Source of the DNA: Odontocerum albicorne
Taxonomy: Eukaryota > Arthropoda > Insecta > Trichoptera > Odontoceridae
Length of the DNA stretch: 64,000 nt
NCBI GenBank assembly: GCA_949825065.1
Contig: OX463866.1
Span: 1,441,001-1,505,000 of the forward strand
Reading direction: 5' to 3'
The first letter of the stretch is position 1. Each line of letters begins with the position of its first letter. Shown here in pieces: positions 53,321-63,816 of this stretch. The position numbers and the translations under genes are program-made. The notes below the pieces were generated by a model. That model had not been told where the DNA came from, searched no databases, and saw only the letters and a program-made list of their open reading frames with translations.

Positions 53321-53349
53321 CTGGAAACAGAGAAAAAGAGAGAAATTAA

Positions 53350-53771
53350 TAATAATAATTTACATAACTTCTCCCTGGCCCCATCCCAACTCACTGTCTG
53401 CGAAGACTGTTGGGGTCAGCTCTCCTCGTCCTCAGGTTGTATGCTCTTCTGTCCCGGACTACGTCCCCCAGGCCGTGCCTCTGCATCAGGTTATCTTTTT
53501 GCACCACCCACGAATTCTTTGGTCTTCCTCTGGTTGTTATTCGAGGAAGATCCATGGAGATTGCCTGGTTCACAATTTGATCGGATGCTCTGCGTCCAAC
53601 GTGGCAATACCATCTCAATCGCCTCTCCTCCATCTTGCTATTGATGTCTGCAACAGCTAGGCTTCCACGAATGCGTGAGCTTTTTATTTTGTCTCTTAGG
53701 GACACACCAGCTGACCATCTTAGCATGCGCATTTCAGCAGTTTCTAAGTTGCCTAGAGTAAGAGTTATACA
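53350..53771 (-). pseudogene. LINE C-terminus, part left of the hAT
   Basis: LETAEMRMLRWSAGVSLRDK, RRLRWYCHVGRRASDQIVNQ, GRPKNSWVVQKDNLMQRHG and DPNSLRRQ stop. Almost identical to 59700-60070. The upstream part continues at 56188 beyond the hAT insertion. Confidence 0.8.
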
Positions 53772-56179
53772 TAACGTGACCATTTATTTTTTGACTCAAA
53801 ACGGGACATTGGTTTATTTAAGTCAAATAACCATAGGTAGTCATTGAAAAAAAAATACTTTTTAAAGTTATATTGATGTATTTAGAAAAATTAAGATAAC
53901 ATTAAAGTTACTAATTGAAATCCAAAATGTTTAGTTATATTTATAATTTTCAGAGGAACAAATTTGTTTTAAAACATTTGGTGATGATTTTAAGTAGGAA
54001 TGAAACTCTTGGCACGTTTTTTTTATATTGACCTTGGTAATCAACATCGCCTTTAAAACTGGAATTTGTAACTGAGTTTTCTCAGATGTCCATAATTTGT
54101 TCATCATAGAAAATACTCTTTCTACTGGAGCATTTGTAGCAGGCAAACATAAAATATATTCAATTAAAACAGAAAAATTTTCATGCTGCAGATTGTTGGC
54201 GTGAAAATGTTTGAATACTTCCACCCAACGAGTTTCCGTGGAAACATTTTGATTATTCCATTCTGTTACCTTTTGCGATGTAATGTAGTTAGAAATTAAT
54301 GAAAATTCGTCAAAAACTTCTGTATCTTTATTACTATCAATATATTCCTTTTCAATTAGGACATCCAGAGCTTTTTGAATGTCTTCCCATGCGGGGACGT
54401 TTTTTAAATCTGCCCAAAAAAATATCTCCATTTCTTTGGTTAGAAAGCAAGTCCACTGCTCCAGATATTCACGGCTTGTTTTATAAAATTCTGTAGCCGT
54501 CCTTTTCACAAACTCTTCATCGATACCAGTACCATTATCTTTCAATTTCACCATAAATTGACGGACTGAAAATGGGAGAAACTGATTGGTCTGTTTCTGA
54601 GTGAAATTATCTTTTAGTTGATTGATTTCTTTTGCAGCTTCAATTGCTGATACAGTCTGACCTTCAAGTTTCAATACAGCTTGATGAAAACTTGCTGACT
54701 GAGCGTGTAAAAAATAAAGCCACAATTCTGATGTGGGATCTTCAAAAAAGTTTTTTAGTAAAATGGGACATTTTTCAATACTCAAAAAGTAGTTTTTTAA
54801 TGGCTGATACATTTTTAAAACCCTTTCTAATGCAGGCATAAGAGCAAGCCATCTGGTTTTGCTATAGCCGAGCATTTGTTGATATTCCGTTTCAGTTTCG
54901 GCGCAAAACTCCTTTAGAGCTTCAACTCGAATCGTGTAAATATAAAAAAATGAATATATCTTCACAATTATACTTTCATAATCTAAGGGTAGCCCATCTG
55001 CAGCAGATTTTACAGCATTATGAATTACATGGGCTCCACATCCAATACCTATTAATGGCTTTTTCATAAATGTTTGTAATTTTGTCAAGACATTGTTAGT
55101 TCCTCGCCTAGCTGCGCCCCCGAAATTGACGTTGGCATTGTCCCCACAAAATGCCACGACTTTTTCTGTTAAATTGTAATCTGTCAACACTTGGTTTAAA
55201 TAATTGACAATAATATCTGAAGTCTCACCTGGCTGTTCTTGTAGGTCTAAAATTTTCACTTGTACACCTACGTAGGGCAGAAAAAAGCGCACTACAATAG
55301 GGTATATTTTCTTACTACCATGGTTTGAAGCGTCAGTCAAAATTGTAATACAATTCGCCGTATCAAGATCATCTTTTAATTCTTTCATCGCTGTACGCGC
55401 CAAAACATTTACTGCAATAGCTTCTGATTTCGTACGCGCGCATGTAAATTTCAAATCAAAACATGATTGAATTATTTTCGAAGCACAATCATTGGAGCGA
55501 AAACTGTGATTTTCTTGTATCGTGTGATAAGCCCAGACGCCTTCTGCCGCAGCGATATCCAAATCCTTTGTCGTTGGCGCGTCTGATTTCTTAAAAAAAT
55601 TTAACATCGAAGAACTCGAAGCGGCGGCACGGTCGGCATTTTTATGCTTTTCAGATTTTAAATGTTGTTCAATATCACCTGCACCACTATGAGAAACACT
55701 AAATTCTGTACGACACTTTTCGCATCTGACATCTGAGGGAGTATTTATTTGCCTAATAAAAGGATATTTTGCTTGTAAGCTAACATTAAACGAACACTTA
55801 CGTTTTGGCATATTAACTTAGGATTCCAAAACAAAAGAAGTTAAAGAAAATTACTAATCGAGCATCAAACAACAAAACAATGAGCGAGAAGTGAGCGAAC
55901 GAAAACTCTGTCAAATAACAATAATAAGCCAAAGCGCGCGCGAACGTTGGCATCCTCGGCTACTCTCGGTTATCGTCGCGTCAACGGACGACGCGGTCGG
56001 TCTTGCTCTCGCACACTGCTCGCGTCCAGCCGACCGTACGGTAAGCTTTGGTTCCTCAATTTTCGCGCGGATTCCGAAAACGGGACAATTTTGCGTCCGA
56101 GAATTTATTTCGGGGACACCGGGACTCGTAATTATAAAATGGGACAGTCCCGTTCAAAACGGGACATCTGGTCACGTTA
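53772..56179 (-). mobile_element. hAT transposon, apparently complete
   Basis: 2,408 bp. Ends taacgtgacca and tggtcacgtta. Exact 8-bp duplication gttataca at 53764-53771 and 56180-56187. The unoccupied sequence gagttatacatcgtccagca exists in the paralogous LINE at about 60069. One long transposase frame inside. Confidence 0.93.
53931..55811 (-). CDS. hAT-superfamily transposase, open 626 codons
   Basis: Cut-and-paste transposase. N-terminal zinc finger (C30-E-K-C33 ... H50-LKSEK-H56), then an RNase H-like core: candidate catalytic residues D160 (TILTD), D224 (FCGDN) and E564 (NAPVERVFSMMNKLW). The conserved CGAHVIHN stretch (258-265) and TRW (319-321) are present. The C-terminus is the hAT dimerisation region. 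The closest relatives I can think of are the KIAA1586/ZBED-like hAT proteins. No stop or frameshift, unlike the other transposases here. Start is the first Met (MPKRKCSFNV). Flanking DNA of the element lacks introns in the frame. Activity cannot be judged by eye. Confidence 0.88.
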   Translation of the reverse strand: MPKRKCSFNVSLQAKYPFIRQINTPSDVRCEKCRTEFSVSHSGAGDIEQHLKSEKHKNADRAAASSSSMLNFFKKSDAPTTKDLDIAAAEGVWAYHTIQENHSFRSNDCASKIIQSCFDLKFTCARTKSEAIAVNVLARTAMKELKDDLDTANCITILTDASNHGSKKIYPIVVRFFLPYVGVQVKILDLQEQPGETSDIIVNYLNQVLTDYNLTEKVVAFCGDNANVNFGGAARRGTNNVLTKLQTFMKKPLIGIGCGAHVIHNAVKSAADGLPLDYESIIVKIYSFFYIYTIRVEALKEFCAETETEYQQMLGYSKTRWLALMPALERVLKMYQPLKNYFLSIEKCPILLKNFFEDPTSELWLYFLHAQSASFHQAVLKLEGQTVSAIEAAKEINQLKDNFTQKQTNQFLPFSVRQFMVKLKDNGTGIDEEFVKRTATEFYKTSREYLEQWTCFLTKEMEIFFWADLKNVPAWEDIQKALDVLIEKEYIDSNKDTEVFDEFSLISNYITSQKVTEWNNQNVSTETRWVEVFKHFHANNLQHENFSVLIEYILCLPATNAPVERVFSMMNKLWTSEKTQLQIPVLKAMLITKVNIKKTCQEFHSYLKSSPNVLKQICSSENYKYN

Positions 56180-56187
56180 GTTATACA

Positions 56188-56330
56188 TCGTCCAGCATTC
56201 GGAGCCATAGAGGAGTGCGGGTCTGACAATCGTTTGGTATAGTTTTCCTTTTAATAATAATTTATATAACGCCGTTAAGAAACGAAACTCTTCAAGAGCC
56301 TTCGAAGCTAAAGCATTGTCTTTAAGTGCT
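56188..56330 (-). pseudogene. LINE C-terminus, part right of the hAT, plus repeat A-like block
   Basis: RPALLYGSECWTMYN continues the LINE of 53350-53771; then aataataatttatataacgc and gccgttaagaaacgaaactc as at 60160-60230. Confidence 0.7.
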
Positions 56331-56474
56331 TCGTAAAGCTGCATACGTCACCCATATCTCTGACATTAGGAGGCAGACCATTCCACAACACGGGACCAGC
56401 AACAGCGAAAACTTTATCATAATATTGGGTTGATTTATTGGATTGATTTGGAACGACCAATTCTGTATCGGACG

Positions 56475-57045
56475 TGTGCCGTCACCCTTGTGTGTGTATG
56501 TGGTATGATGAGATATACAATGCTGTGTAGATCTGGAGGGAAATTCACCCTAATATTTGTATATGTTTTGTATGTTATAATATCTGTTATGTTCCTGTAT
56601 GTTATAATCAATGTAAATGTTTGCTATTTTATCTAAAATATATATGTTTGTTTGAATCCGATTGCGCTCGCGACCGCACAGGAAAATGTGCCGACGGCCG
56701 AGCCATCGAGACTAAGGCCAAAGGCAGTCGGCAGTCGGTCTAAAGGTTGTACTTTGCGGGTAACGGGCGCTTGCTATGACCGATTGACCATTAATATAGA
56801 CGGCCCAAAGTTGGCTAAATATACTTCTCTACTGGACTACATCTGTGTTTCACTTCTCCTAAACTTCTTCGATCTTCTTCAACTCGACAAACCATCTTCG
56901 CTTCACTGATCGCTCCGCTACAAGTCGTCACGCCACTTCAAGCAGCCATCTTGGATAGCCACGTACAGGCTCCGCCCCGAGCAGTGACAAGCCCCGCCCT
57001 AGAGCAGTGGCGTAGCGGCGAAAGAATATTTCGCCATTAACATTT
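56475..57045 (+). repeat. Possible solo LTR or LTR end
   Basis: A TG...CA-bounded stretch (starts tgtgccgtc, ends gccattaaca) followed by tttggtgattgacgcttt, which resembles the primer-binding region after insect gypsy/Pao LTRs. No second LTR or gag/pol seen. Confidence 0.3.
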
Positions 57046-57350
57046 GGTGATTGACGCTTTCGAAACCGCTACCTGAATTCTACGAGCATTGTGCAGCAAC
57101 CATCCACCTATCTACAGTCTTTGTACCTGTCCGGTACAAATTCATTAGATGAAGAAAATATCCACCTCAAAGTTCTGCTTCTCTCCAAAATAACATCGAA
57201 CTAAGACACAGATTGGAAAGATACAATGGAGACATCCCATTAAGGGACTTGAATACAAAGAGACAAAGATTGACTTTTTAGAAGCGGACCAATATGGCAA
57301 TATTTACTACTATTATCTGTCAGCCTAGCAGCAACTTCTTTTAACAGAAA
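57046..57350. other. Intergenic/unknown DNA, nothing recognised
   Basis: No supported feature. Confidence 0.4.
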
Positions 57351-58312
57351 TCACTGGTGATCGATGGAGATTAGAATTTGGGAGGCCTTTTGTTAAAAAC
57401 AGGCTTCTTACAAAACAGTCACCGTTCGGTATTGTCTGTCATTCAGAAGTCCAAGCGAGCTAATCCCTTTATTGTGTCAGGTTTACAGGTAGAAGGGATA
57501 ACCCTTCTACCTGTAAACCTAACTTATCCCTTCTACCTGTAAACCTAACACAATAAAGGGATTAGCTCGCTTGGACTATTGAATGACAAACAATACCGAA
57601 CGGTGACTGTTTTGTAAGAAGCCTGTTTTTAACCCTTCCCTTACGGTAATAAAAATGAAACGCGTGTTCCGGTGTTGGGTAGTGAGTACGCGATCAAAAA
57701 TTAGCGATTTTAAATCGGAAAAATAAGAACATTCATAGATAATCCCCTTAATTAATTATAATTGAAGTTAAAAATTATAATAATTGAGATTTATTTGCTG
57801 AAAACATTAAAAAACTATCTGGCAACGCTCACGGAACGGGCGTAGGTCTAGTCTCGTTGCCAGCTCAACAGCTACTGCAGCGCGGCAGGGTTGGGGGCTA
57901 ACTCGGGCGTCGCTTACACTTGCGAGGTGGAGACAATTGCGCTCCTCGCTATTCAGTGACGTATGCAAAAGTGAGATGCGAATATAGTGTCGGCTTCCCG
58001 CATACTCTTCACCTATCGTCAAGACCCAAGATCGAGGCACTCACAGCGTTTAAATGCGAATTTGTTTCCGATATTCAGAAAATACTTACGATGTAGTCGA
58101 TAAATTCTGATTATTATAAATATTATTTTTTAAATCAATGCGTAAATATATTATGGAGGAATACCTAGAATCTTAACCTTGTATTTATTATATTTATAGA
58201 GATATTGATGGTTATTTGAAGCAACGTGTAGAAGATACCCAACACCGGGAAGGAAAGGTTAAACAAAAAGCCTCCCAAATTCCAATCTCCATCGATACAC
58301 ACGTGATTTCTG
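57351..58312. mobile_element. Large palindromic element (V), interrupted by W copy 3
   Basis: Left arm 57351-57486 and right arm 57512-57632 plus 58263-58312 are reverse complements (ccaagcgagctaatcccttt and partner). Removing W restores one arm. Confidence 0.8.
57633..58258. mobile_element. W element, copy 3
   Basis: 626 bp, TTAA at 57629-57632 and 58259-58262, ends cccttcccttac and gggaaggaaagg. More diverged than copies 1 and 2. Confidence 0.8.
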
Positions 58313-58439
58313 TCAAATACAATGCAAAACGGTTATAATTATTTTATTATATTAATTTTTCAGCGTTATATTGCATAATTACGCGAATAACTCAATTATT
58401 AGGGGGTAACGAAGACTTATGGGCGGTAGTGTATGTGCG

Positions 58440-58610
58440 GGCTTATTGCCGTGTGATAATCTCTTTCAACCAACCAGAGAGATGTTAAAGAGGCCTTAAG
58501 TAAAAACCAAACTGGAATCCTTTTTAAAAGAAATCTGGGTTCCTGCAGGATTTAAACCCGTAACCTCCGTGCTGGGAGGCAGGCGTTATACCAACTAGGC
58601 CACGGAGGTC
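58440..58610 (-). repeat. tRNA-derived SINE, copy 4
   Basis: Minus strand: gacctccgtggcctagttgg, B box region gggtttaaatcc, tail ctggttggttgaaagagatt. Confidence 0.85.
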
Positions 58611-58684
58611 GTCGGAGGATTATATAATTTATTAAAAAATTAAACACTTTTTGATAAAAATTTCTGTCTCTTTAATTAACCCTT

Positions 58685-59110
58685 CAGGAACGTATGACGT
58701 GCACCGCACGCGCATCAAAACCTAAACTCCCCACAAGGACGTATGACGTGCATCGCACGCGCATCAAAACCTAAACTCCCCACAGGGACGTATGACGTGC
58801 ACCGCACTCGCATCAAAACCTAAACTCCCCACAAGGACATATGACGTGCAGCGCACGCGCATCAAAACCTGAACTCCCCACAGGGACGTATGACGTGCAC
58901 CGCACGCGCATCAAAACCTAAACTCCCCACAGGGACATATGACGTGCAGCGCACGCGCATCAAAACCTAAACTCCCCACAGGGACGTATGACGTGCACCG
59001 CACGCGCATCAAAACCTAAACTCCCCACAGGGACATATGACGTGCAGCGCACGCGCATCAAAACCTAAACTCCCCACAGGGACGTATGACGTGCACCGCA
59101 CCAAAAATCC
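58685..59110. repeat. 49-bp tandem array, 8-9 units
   Basis: Unit gcatcaaaacctaaactccc plus cacagggacgtatgacgtgc; the first unit overlaps the left end of the TTAA element. Confidence 0.95.
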
Positions 59111-59257
59111 CACACAAGGATGGACGAAAACAGTGCCCTGTTTTATCATCTATTTGTATGACCAATAGTATAACGAGTTCGTTCAAATAACTCAATTATT
59201 ATAAAAATAGATTCAAGCTTTAGTTGTAGACACTTTTTATTTATTCGAAGAAATCGC

Positions 59258-59440
59258 ATATGCCGACAAGTAGTTTTTTTTTCAAAACTACTTGTCGGCG
59301 TATGCCTTTGTGTATGCCGACAGTGACACTTAACTGTCGGCATATGCCTTTGTGTATGCCGACAGCGACACTTAACTGTCGGCATATGCCTTTGTGTATG
59401 CCGACAGTGACACATGAACTGTCGGCATAGACAAAGGATT
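59258..59440. repeat. Repeated hairpins
   Basis: tgtcggcatatgcctttgtg plus tatgccgaca recurs three times; each copy can fold on itself (TGTCGGCATA/TATGCCGACA) and also pair with its neighbours. Confidence 0.88.
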
Positions 59441-59659
59441 TCAATTTTTGATACATTCCCATAAATGTCGTAAAAATATATAATAAGCGTTTTATTTTAA
59501 AAAACTAAAATATTTATACGCAAATATTGTACGTATACTGTAATGACATACGGCCCAAGTGCGGCCCGCACTAATCCCCACGTAAAATATTTGGGCCTGT
59601 TACAACAAAAGGTTGCTGACTCACGATCTAAACTGATTAAAAAAAAGCATTCCAGTGGT

Positions 59660-60380
59660 TCTGAAAGTGTTAATTCTTCTCCCTGGCTCCATCCCAACTC
59701 ACTGTCTGCGAAGACTGTTGGGGTCAGCTCTCCTCGTCCTCAGGTTGTATGCTCTTCTGTCCCGGACCACGTCCCCCAGGCCGTGCCTCTGCATCAGGTT
59801 ATCTTTTTGCACCACCCACGAATTCTTTGGTCTTCCTCTGGTTGTTATTCGAGGAAGATCCATCGAGATTGCCTGGTTCACAATGTGATCGGGTGATCTG
59901 CGTCCAACGTGCCCATACCATCTCAATCGCCTCTCATCCATCTTGCTGTTGATATCTGTAACACCTAGGCTTCCACGAATGCGTGAACTTTTTATTTTGT
60001 CTCTTAGGGACACACCAGCTGACCATCTTAGCATGCGCATTTCAGCAGTTTCTAGTTGCCTAGAGTAAGAGTTATACATCGTCCAGCATTCGGAGCAATA
60101 GAGGAGTGCGGGTCTGACAATCGTTCGGTATAGTTTTCCTTTTAACTTTCCTTTTAATAATAATTTATATAACGCCGTTAAGAAACGAAACTCTTCAAGA
60201 GCCTTCGAAGCTAAAGGATTGTCTTTAAGTGCTTCGTTAAGCTGCATACGTCACCCATATCTCTGACATTAGGAAGCAGGCCATTCCACAACACGGGACC
60301 AGCAACAGCAAAAGCTTTATCATAATTGCCCGCCTTATTGGATTGATTTGGAAAGACCAATTCATTAGATGAAGAAAAAA
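59660..60380 (-). pseudogene. LINE C-terminus, uninterrupted copy
   Basis: KGKLYRTIVRPALLYCSECW, LETAEMRMLRWSAGVSLRDK, RRLRWYGHVGRRSPDHIVNQ, GRPKNSWVVQKDNLMQRHG, DPNSLRRQ stop. Supplies the empty site for the hAT at 53772. A third scrap of the same region is at 60385-60470. Confidence 0.8.
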
Positions 60381-60659
60381 GAGTAAGAGTTATACATCTT
60401 CCAGCATTCGGAGCCATAGAGGAGTGCGGGTCAGACAATCGTTTGGTATACTTTTCCTTTCAACTTTACTGGCATTTTCGGATCACATAGAACTCCCGTT
60501 TAGATTCCCATTCTAAAAGTATTCATTGAATTAAATTATGCTTTAAAACCTTATATAAAATATTAATATCAACTTTACCTCTATCTCCATAAAAAAAAAC
60601 GTCCCTGGGACTGGAAATATGGTTTAGGCATACGAGCGTGAAGGGTTAAAGAACTCAAA

Positions 60660-61025
60660 ACTTTCCTGTCCCTCTTGTATTATGAAACAGAGTTATACAA
60701 GTCCAGCACAAAAACACAGAAATTGATACATTTTCTTATCAGAGAAACATAGGACCATGTACGATATATATTTATGATCCACCCATAAAAAAGTCATAAA
60801 TTTACGAACAGTAAAAGCTAATTTGTCATTAAACAATACTTATTTCACTGATAAGTGAACGGAGTGCAATCCGCTTATCAAAAAATAATTGCGGTCAGGT
60901 CCATTTGTTTCGAAACTTGTTTAAAATTTACGACAAAGCGATTATTTTTAAACAGGGAATGATTCCTTTAAATGTGCACATAAATTTTAAAAAAAAATAT
61001 TTGTTGTATTAAAAATAGCTGCAAC
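60660..61025. other. Unknown DNA, nothing recognised
   Basis: No supported feature. Confidence 0.4.
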
Positions 61026-61029
61026 TTTG

Positions 61030-61320
61030 AGGTGTTCCTCGCGGGAAGCACAAACGCCTGTGATCTGATATGTGGCATTCCTTTGTGTATTTTACGTAAT
61101 GTTTAGTTTATCTCCTTTATTTAATGAGTCTCCTTAAGAGTAACGACTATTATTTATTATCAGAAAATTACTTGAATGTCATGTTTACTTGGTGTTGTAA
61201 TCAAATATCAGTGGTTCTAAACAAAATACGCGTTTAAACTTAGAAATTAAAAAACGCCGACATTGTGCCGCGCACAGGATCCGTGAAATTTGATTTTTAA
61301 CGCGGTGTACAGGTTTTAAG
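61030..61320. repeat. Conserved dispersed repeat D, copy 2
   Basis: Almost identical to 27957-28245, same orientation. Confidence 0.75.
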
Positions 61321-61343
61321 AAGCAATTTTATAACGTTATATA

Positions 61344-62220
61344 GGGTCTTTCAAATTGAGCTGTTTTTTTTTTTAATTCTTGGATAAAACACAGATGGCG
61401 TCGCGAACTTGCCTGGGTCTTGTGACATTTGAGAAGTGTAATGTATGGCATTTATAAAAATTGAGTTGTATACAATATAAAAACGCGTTCAAATTGAGAA
61501 TTATTGTATCATAGTATAAACAGGCCAAAACCCGTACGATGGCTGTCGTCGAAGAAATAATACGAGAATTGAATTTTGAATACATGAGAGCGAGAGAGGA
61601 ATACTTGGATTCTCTCCGAAAGAAATTCGAAATTTGAATCTCGGTGGGTCCGTGATAACTGAACGAATTTTAAATACCTAGCTATGTAACAATTTTTGAA
61701 CTGGTGTAAAAGGGGACGATGTATAAATGATATACTCGTATATATAAACAAATTCTACATTTATAAATATATATTTTCATAAATGTAGAATTTGTTTTAC
61801 TTCCGTGAATATTTCACGGGTTGCAACTAGTCTATTGTGATCTCAGGAAACGGTGATGTTAATTGGCCACCAAAATCATGTGATCTGACACCGTTGGACT
61901 ATTTTCTCTGGGGTTACGTGAAAATCCAGGTCTATAAGAATGACCCCCAATCAATTCCTGGGCTGAAGGACGAAATTATTCGCGTTATCGGTGAGTTAGA
62001 AACCGCAATTATGCCAAAATGTCATCGAAATTTTTGACAAAAGAGTGGACATCTGTGGAGCTGCAAGAGGTGGACATTTGGCGGATATTGTTTATCATAT
62101 TTAATTGTCATACATTATACTTCAATGAACAATAAAAAGTTTTTTGAAATCAAAGCTAATTGTGTGTTTTATTCAAGAATTTTAAAAAAAAATTAAAAAC
62201 CCGCTCAATTCGGAAGACCC
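61344..62220 (+). mobile_element. Tc1/mariner-superfamily deletion derivative, copy 3
   Basis: Left end gggtctttcaaattgagctg, right end cgctcaattcggaagaccc. Transposase C-terminus open at 61837-62037: WPPKSCDLTPLDYFLWGYVK. About 330 bp of other DNA sits inside at 61505-61835 (also found at 48310-48398). Confidence 0.8.
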
Positions 62221-62238
62221 AATACTACGATAAATTAA

Positions 62239-62739
62239 CCCTTTTAATCCCGGCATATTTTGGCAAAAAAAAACAGTAGTTTATATTTTATTTTTAATCT
62301 CAGTTAATATTTAGTTTTAAACGCATTCTTTTAAAAGTGAATGGTTCTCATAGTAAAAAATATACATATTCAACATAAAAACTTGTATGAAAACTTTGAG
62401 GCCGATGATCGGACCTGTGGGATTTTTCCAATACATCAGTTGGAACCGATAATCGGCCCCGTGGGATTTTTCCAATACACCAGTTGGAACCGGTAATCGG
62501 CCCCGTGGGATTTTTACAATACACCAGTTGGAACCGGTAATCGGCCCCGTGGGATTTTTACAATACACCAGTTGGAACCGATTATCGGCCCCGTGGGATT
62601 TTTCCAGTACACCAGTTGGAACCGATAATCGGCCCCGTCGGATTTTTCCAATACACCAGTTGGAACCGATAATCGACCCCGTGGGATTCTTCCAATACAC
62701 CCGTTGGAACCGATAATCGGCCCCGTGGGATTAAAAGGC
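62239..62739. mobile_element. TTAA-flanked MITE with 44-bp satellite
   Basis: TTAA at 62235-62238 and 62740-62743; ends cccttttaatccc and gccttttaatccc (right, inverted). 501 bp. Confidence 0.7.
62390..62735. repeat. 44-bp tandem array, about 8 units
   Basis: Unit ttggaaccgataatcggccc plus cgtgggatttttccaataca; the last unit runs directly into the right end of the TTAA element. Confidence 0.95.
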
Positions 62740-63139
62740 TTAAACTAAAACTAAAGCCAAATGTGACACTATCACATATCGGAAGATCTTTACAAAGGTT
62801 TCTTTGTAGTTCGTATTAATGCAGTAAGTGTACAGCACTGGTACAAAGACCGGTGGATGGCTGCCGCACCATCCACAGAGATTCCGGTTTGATTCTTGCG
62901 TTTTCGATTAAGAGATTCCTCTTTAGCAGGTAGTTTGTCGAAATAAAAAAAAACACAGTCGACGTTCCAGCAGATAAGAATATAATTTTTCCATTTTCCA
63001 TTCCTCATGTTCAGCCCATCGTAAGCCGTAAGTGTGGAGCACGCGGAAGATTCGTTACTCTTAAATGGTGTAAGAGATTCAATACAAGATAAATGGAAAA
63101 GTTCCACGAAGAAAAAGGATTGCAACATTCCTTGGACGC

Positions 63140-63345
63140 GGCATAGCTAAAGTGCTTATAGTAAATCGAATATGTTCCATAAAAAAGAGCCGAAAAATAC
63201 ATGATCTAGAGTATCGTCATCCAGGCCACACTCGCTGCCAGGATCCTCCACAATATCCATTCCGCAAAGGTGACTAGCCACCACGCAGTGACATATCCGC
63301 GAATGATACACGACTGAAACTTCTATCTTGATCATTATCATTACA
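63140..63345 (-). pseudogene. LINE C-terminal (post-RNase H) remnant
   Basis: VYHSRICHCVVASHLCGMDI and CGLDDDTLDHVFFGSFL, the cysteine/histidine block at the end of Jockey/R1-like ORFs. Confidence 0.6.
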
Positions 63346-63351
63346 TTAAAC

Positions 63352-63816
63352 CAGGGGTCTCCAAACTACGGCCCGCAAGCACCATCAATCCGCCCCGCGG
63401 CAGCGGGCCGGATATGCCCGGTATCCGGCCTGTCATAGTTTATTTTGATTACATTGTAAAATGTACAATGTAAATAAATCATACAAAATAATAATCAGAT
63501 GTTTCTATTTAACGGCTATAGTCACAAAACACACTAGTCGCACTATATTTCGCTTTTCGCGCATCGGCTATCTCCGCCGCAATGAAATGTCCTTGACACT
63601 TGCCCGTAAGTACGAACCGAAATTGCGAACGGAGCGGAGTCCACACCCGCACCCTGCGCCATAGATATCTCACTCGCCGGCTAGTCCCAATACGAAAATT
63701 TGCGCGCAATTCAAAACTACAGTATGTTTGGTATGATGAGCTAGCTGGGTCTTGGCCCTTGGGACTTAGTGGAGGAGTCAGTGTGGCCCTTACACTAAAC
63801 AGTTTGGAGACCCCTG
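63352..63816. mobile_element. hAT-type MITE
   Basis: Ends caggggtctccaaact and agtttggagacccctg; 8-bp flanks cattaaac and ctttaaac (7 of 8... one mismatch). 465 bp, non-coding, GC-rich at both ends. Confidence 0.8.

Larger units (their letters stand above)
58680..60645. mobile_element. TTAA-flanked element with 49-bp satellite
   Basis: TTAA at 58676-58679 and 60646-60649. Ends cccttcaggaacgtatgac and cccttcacgctcgtatgcc (right, inverted), 15 of 19 matching. Interior: 49-bp array, hairpin repeats, a LINE copy. No transposase recognised. Confidence 0.6.

Noticed and set aside
54299..54841. Plus-strand frames opposite the hAT transposase
   Set aside because: Shadows of the 626-codon transposase.
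56475..57045. Complete LTR retrotransposon
   Set aside because: Only one LTR-like stretch with a possible primer-binding site; no second LTR and no gag/pol frames, so it is kept only as a low-confidence LTR end.
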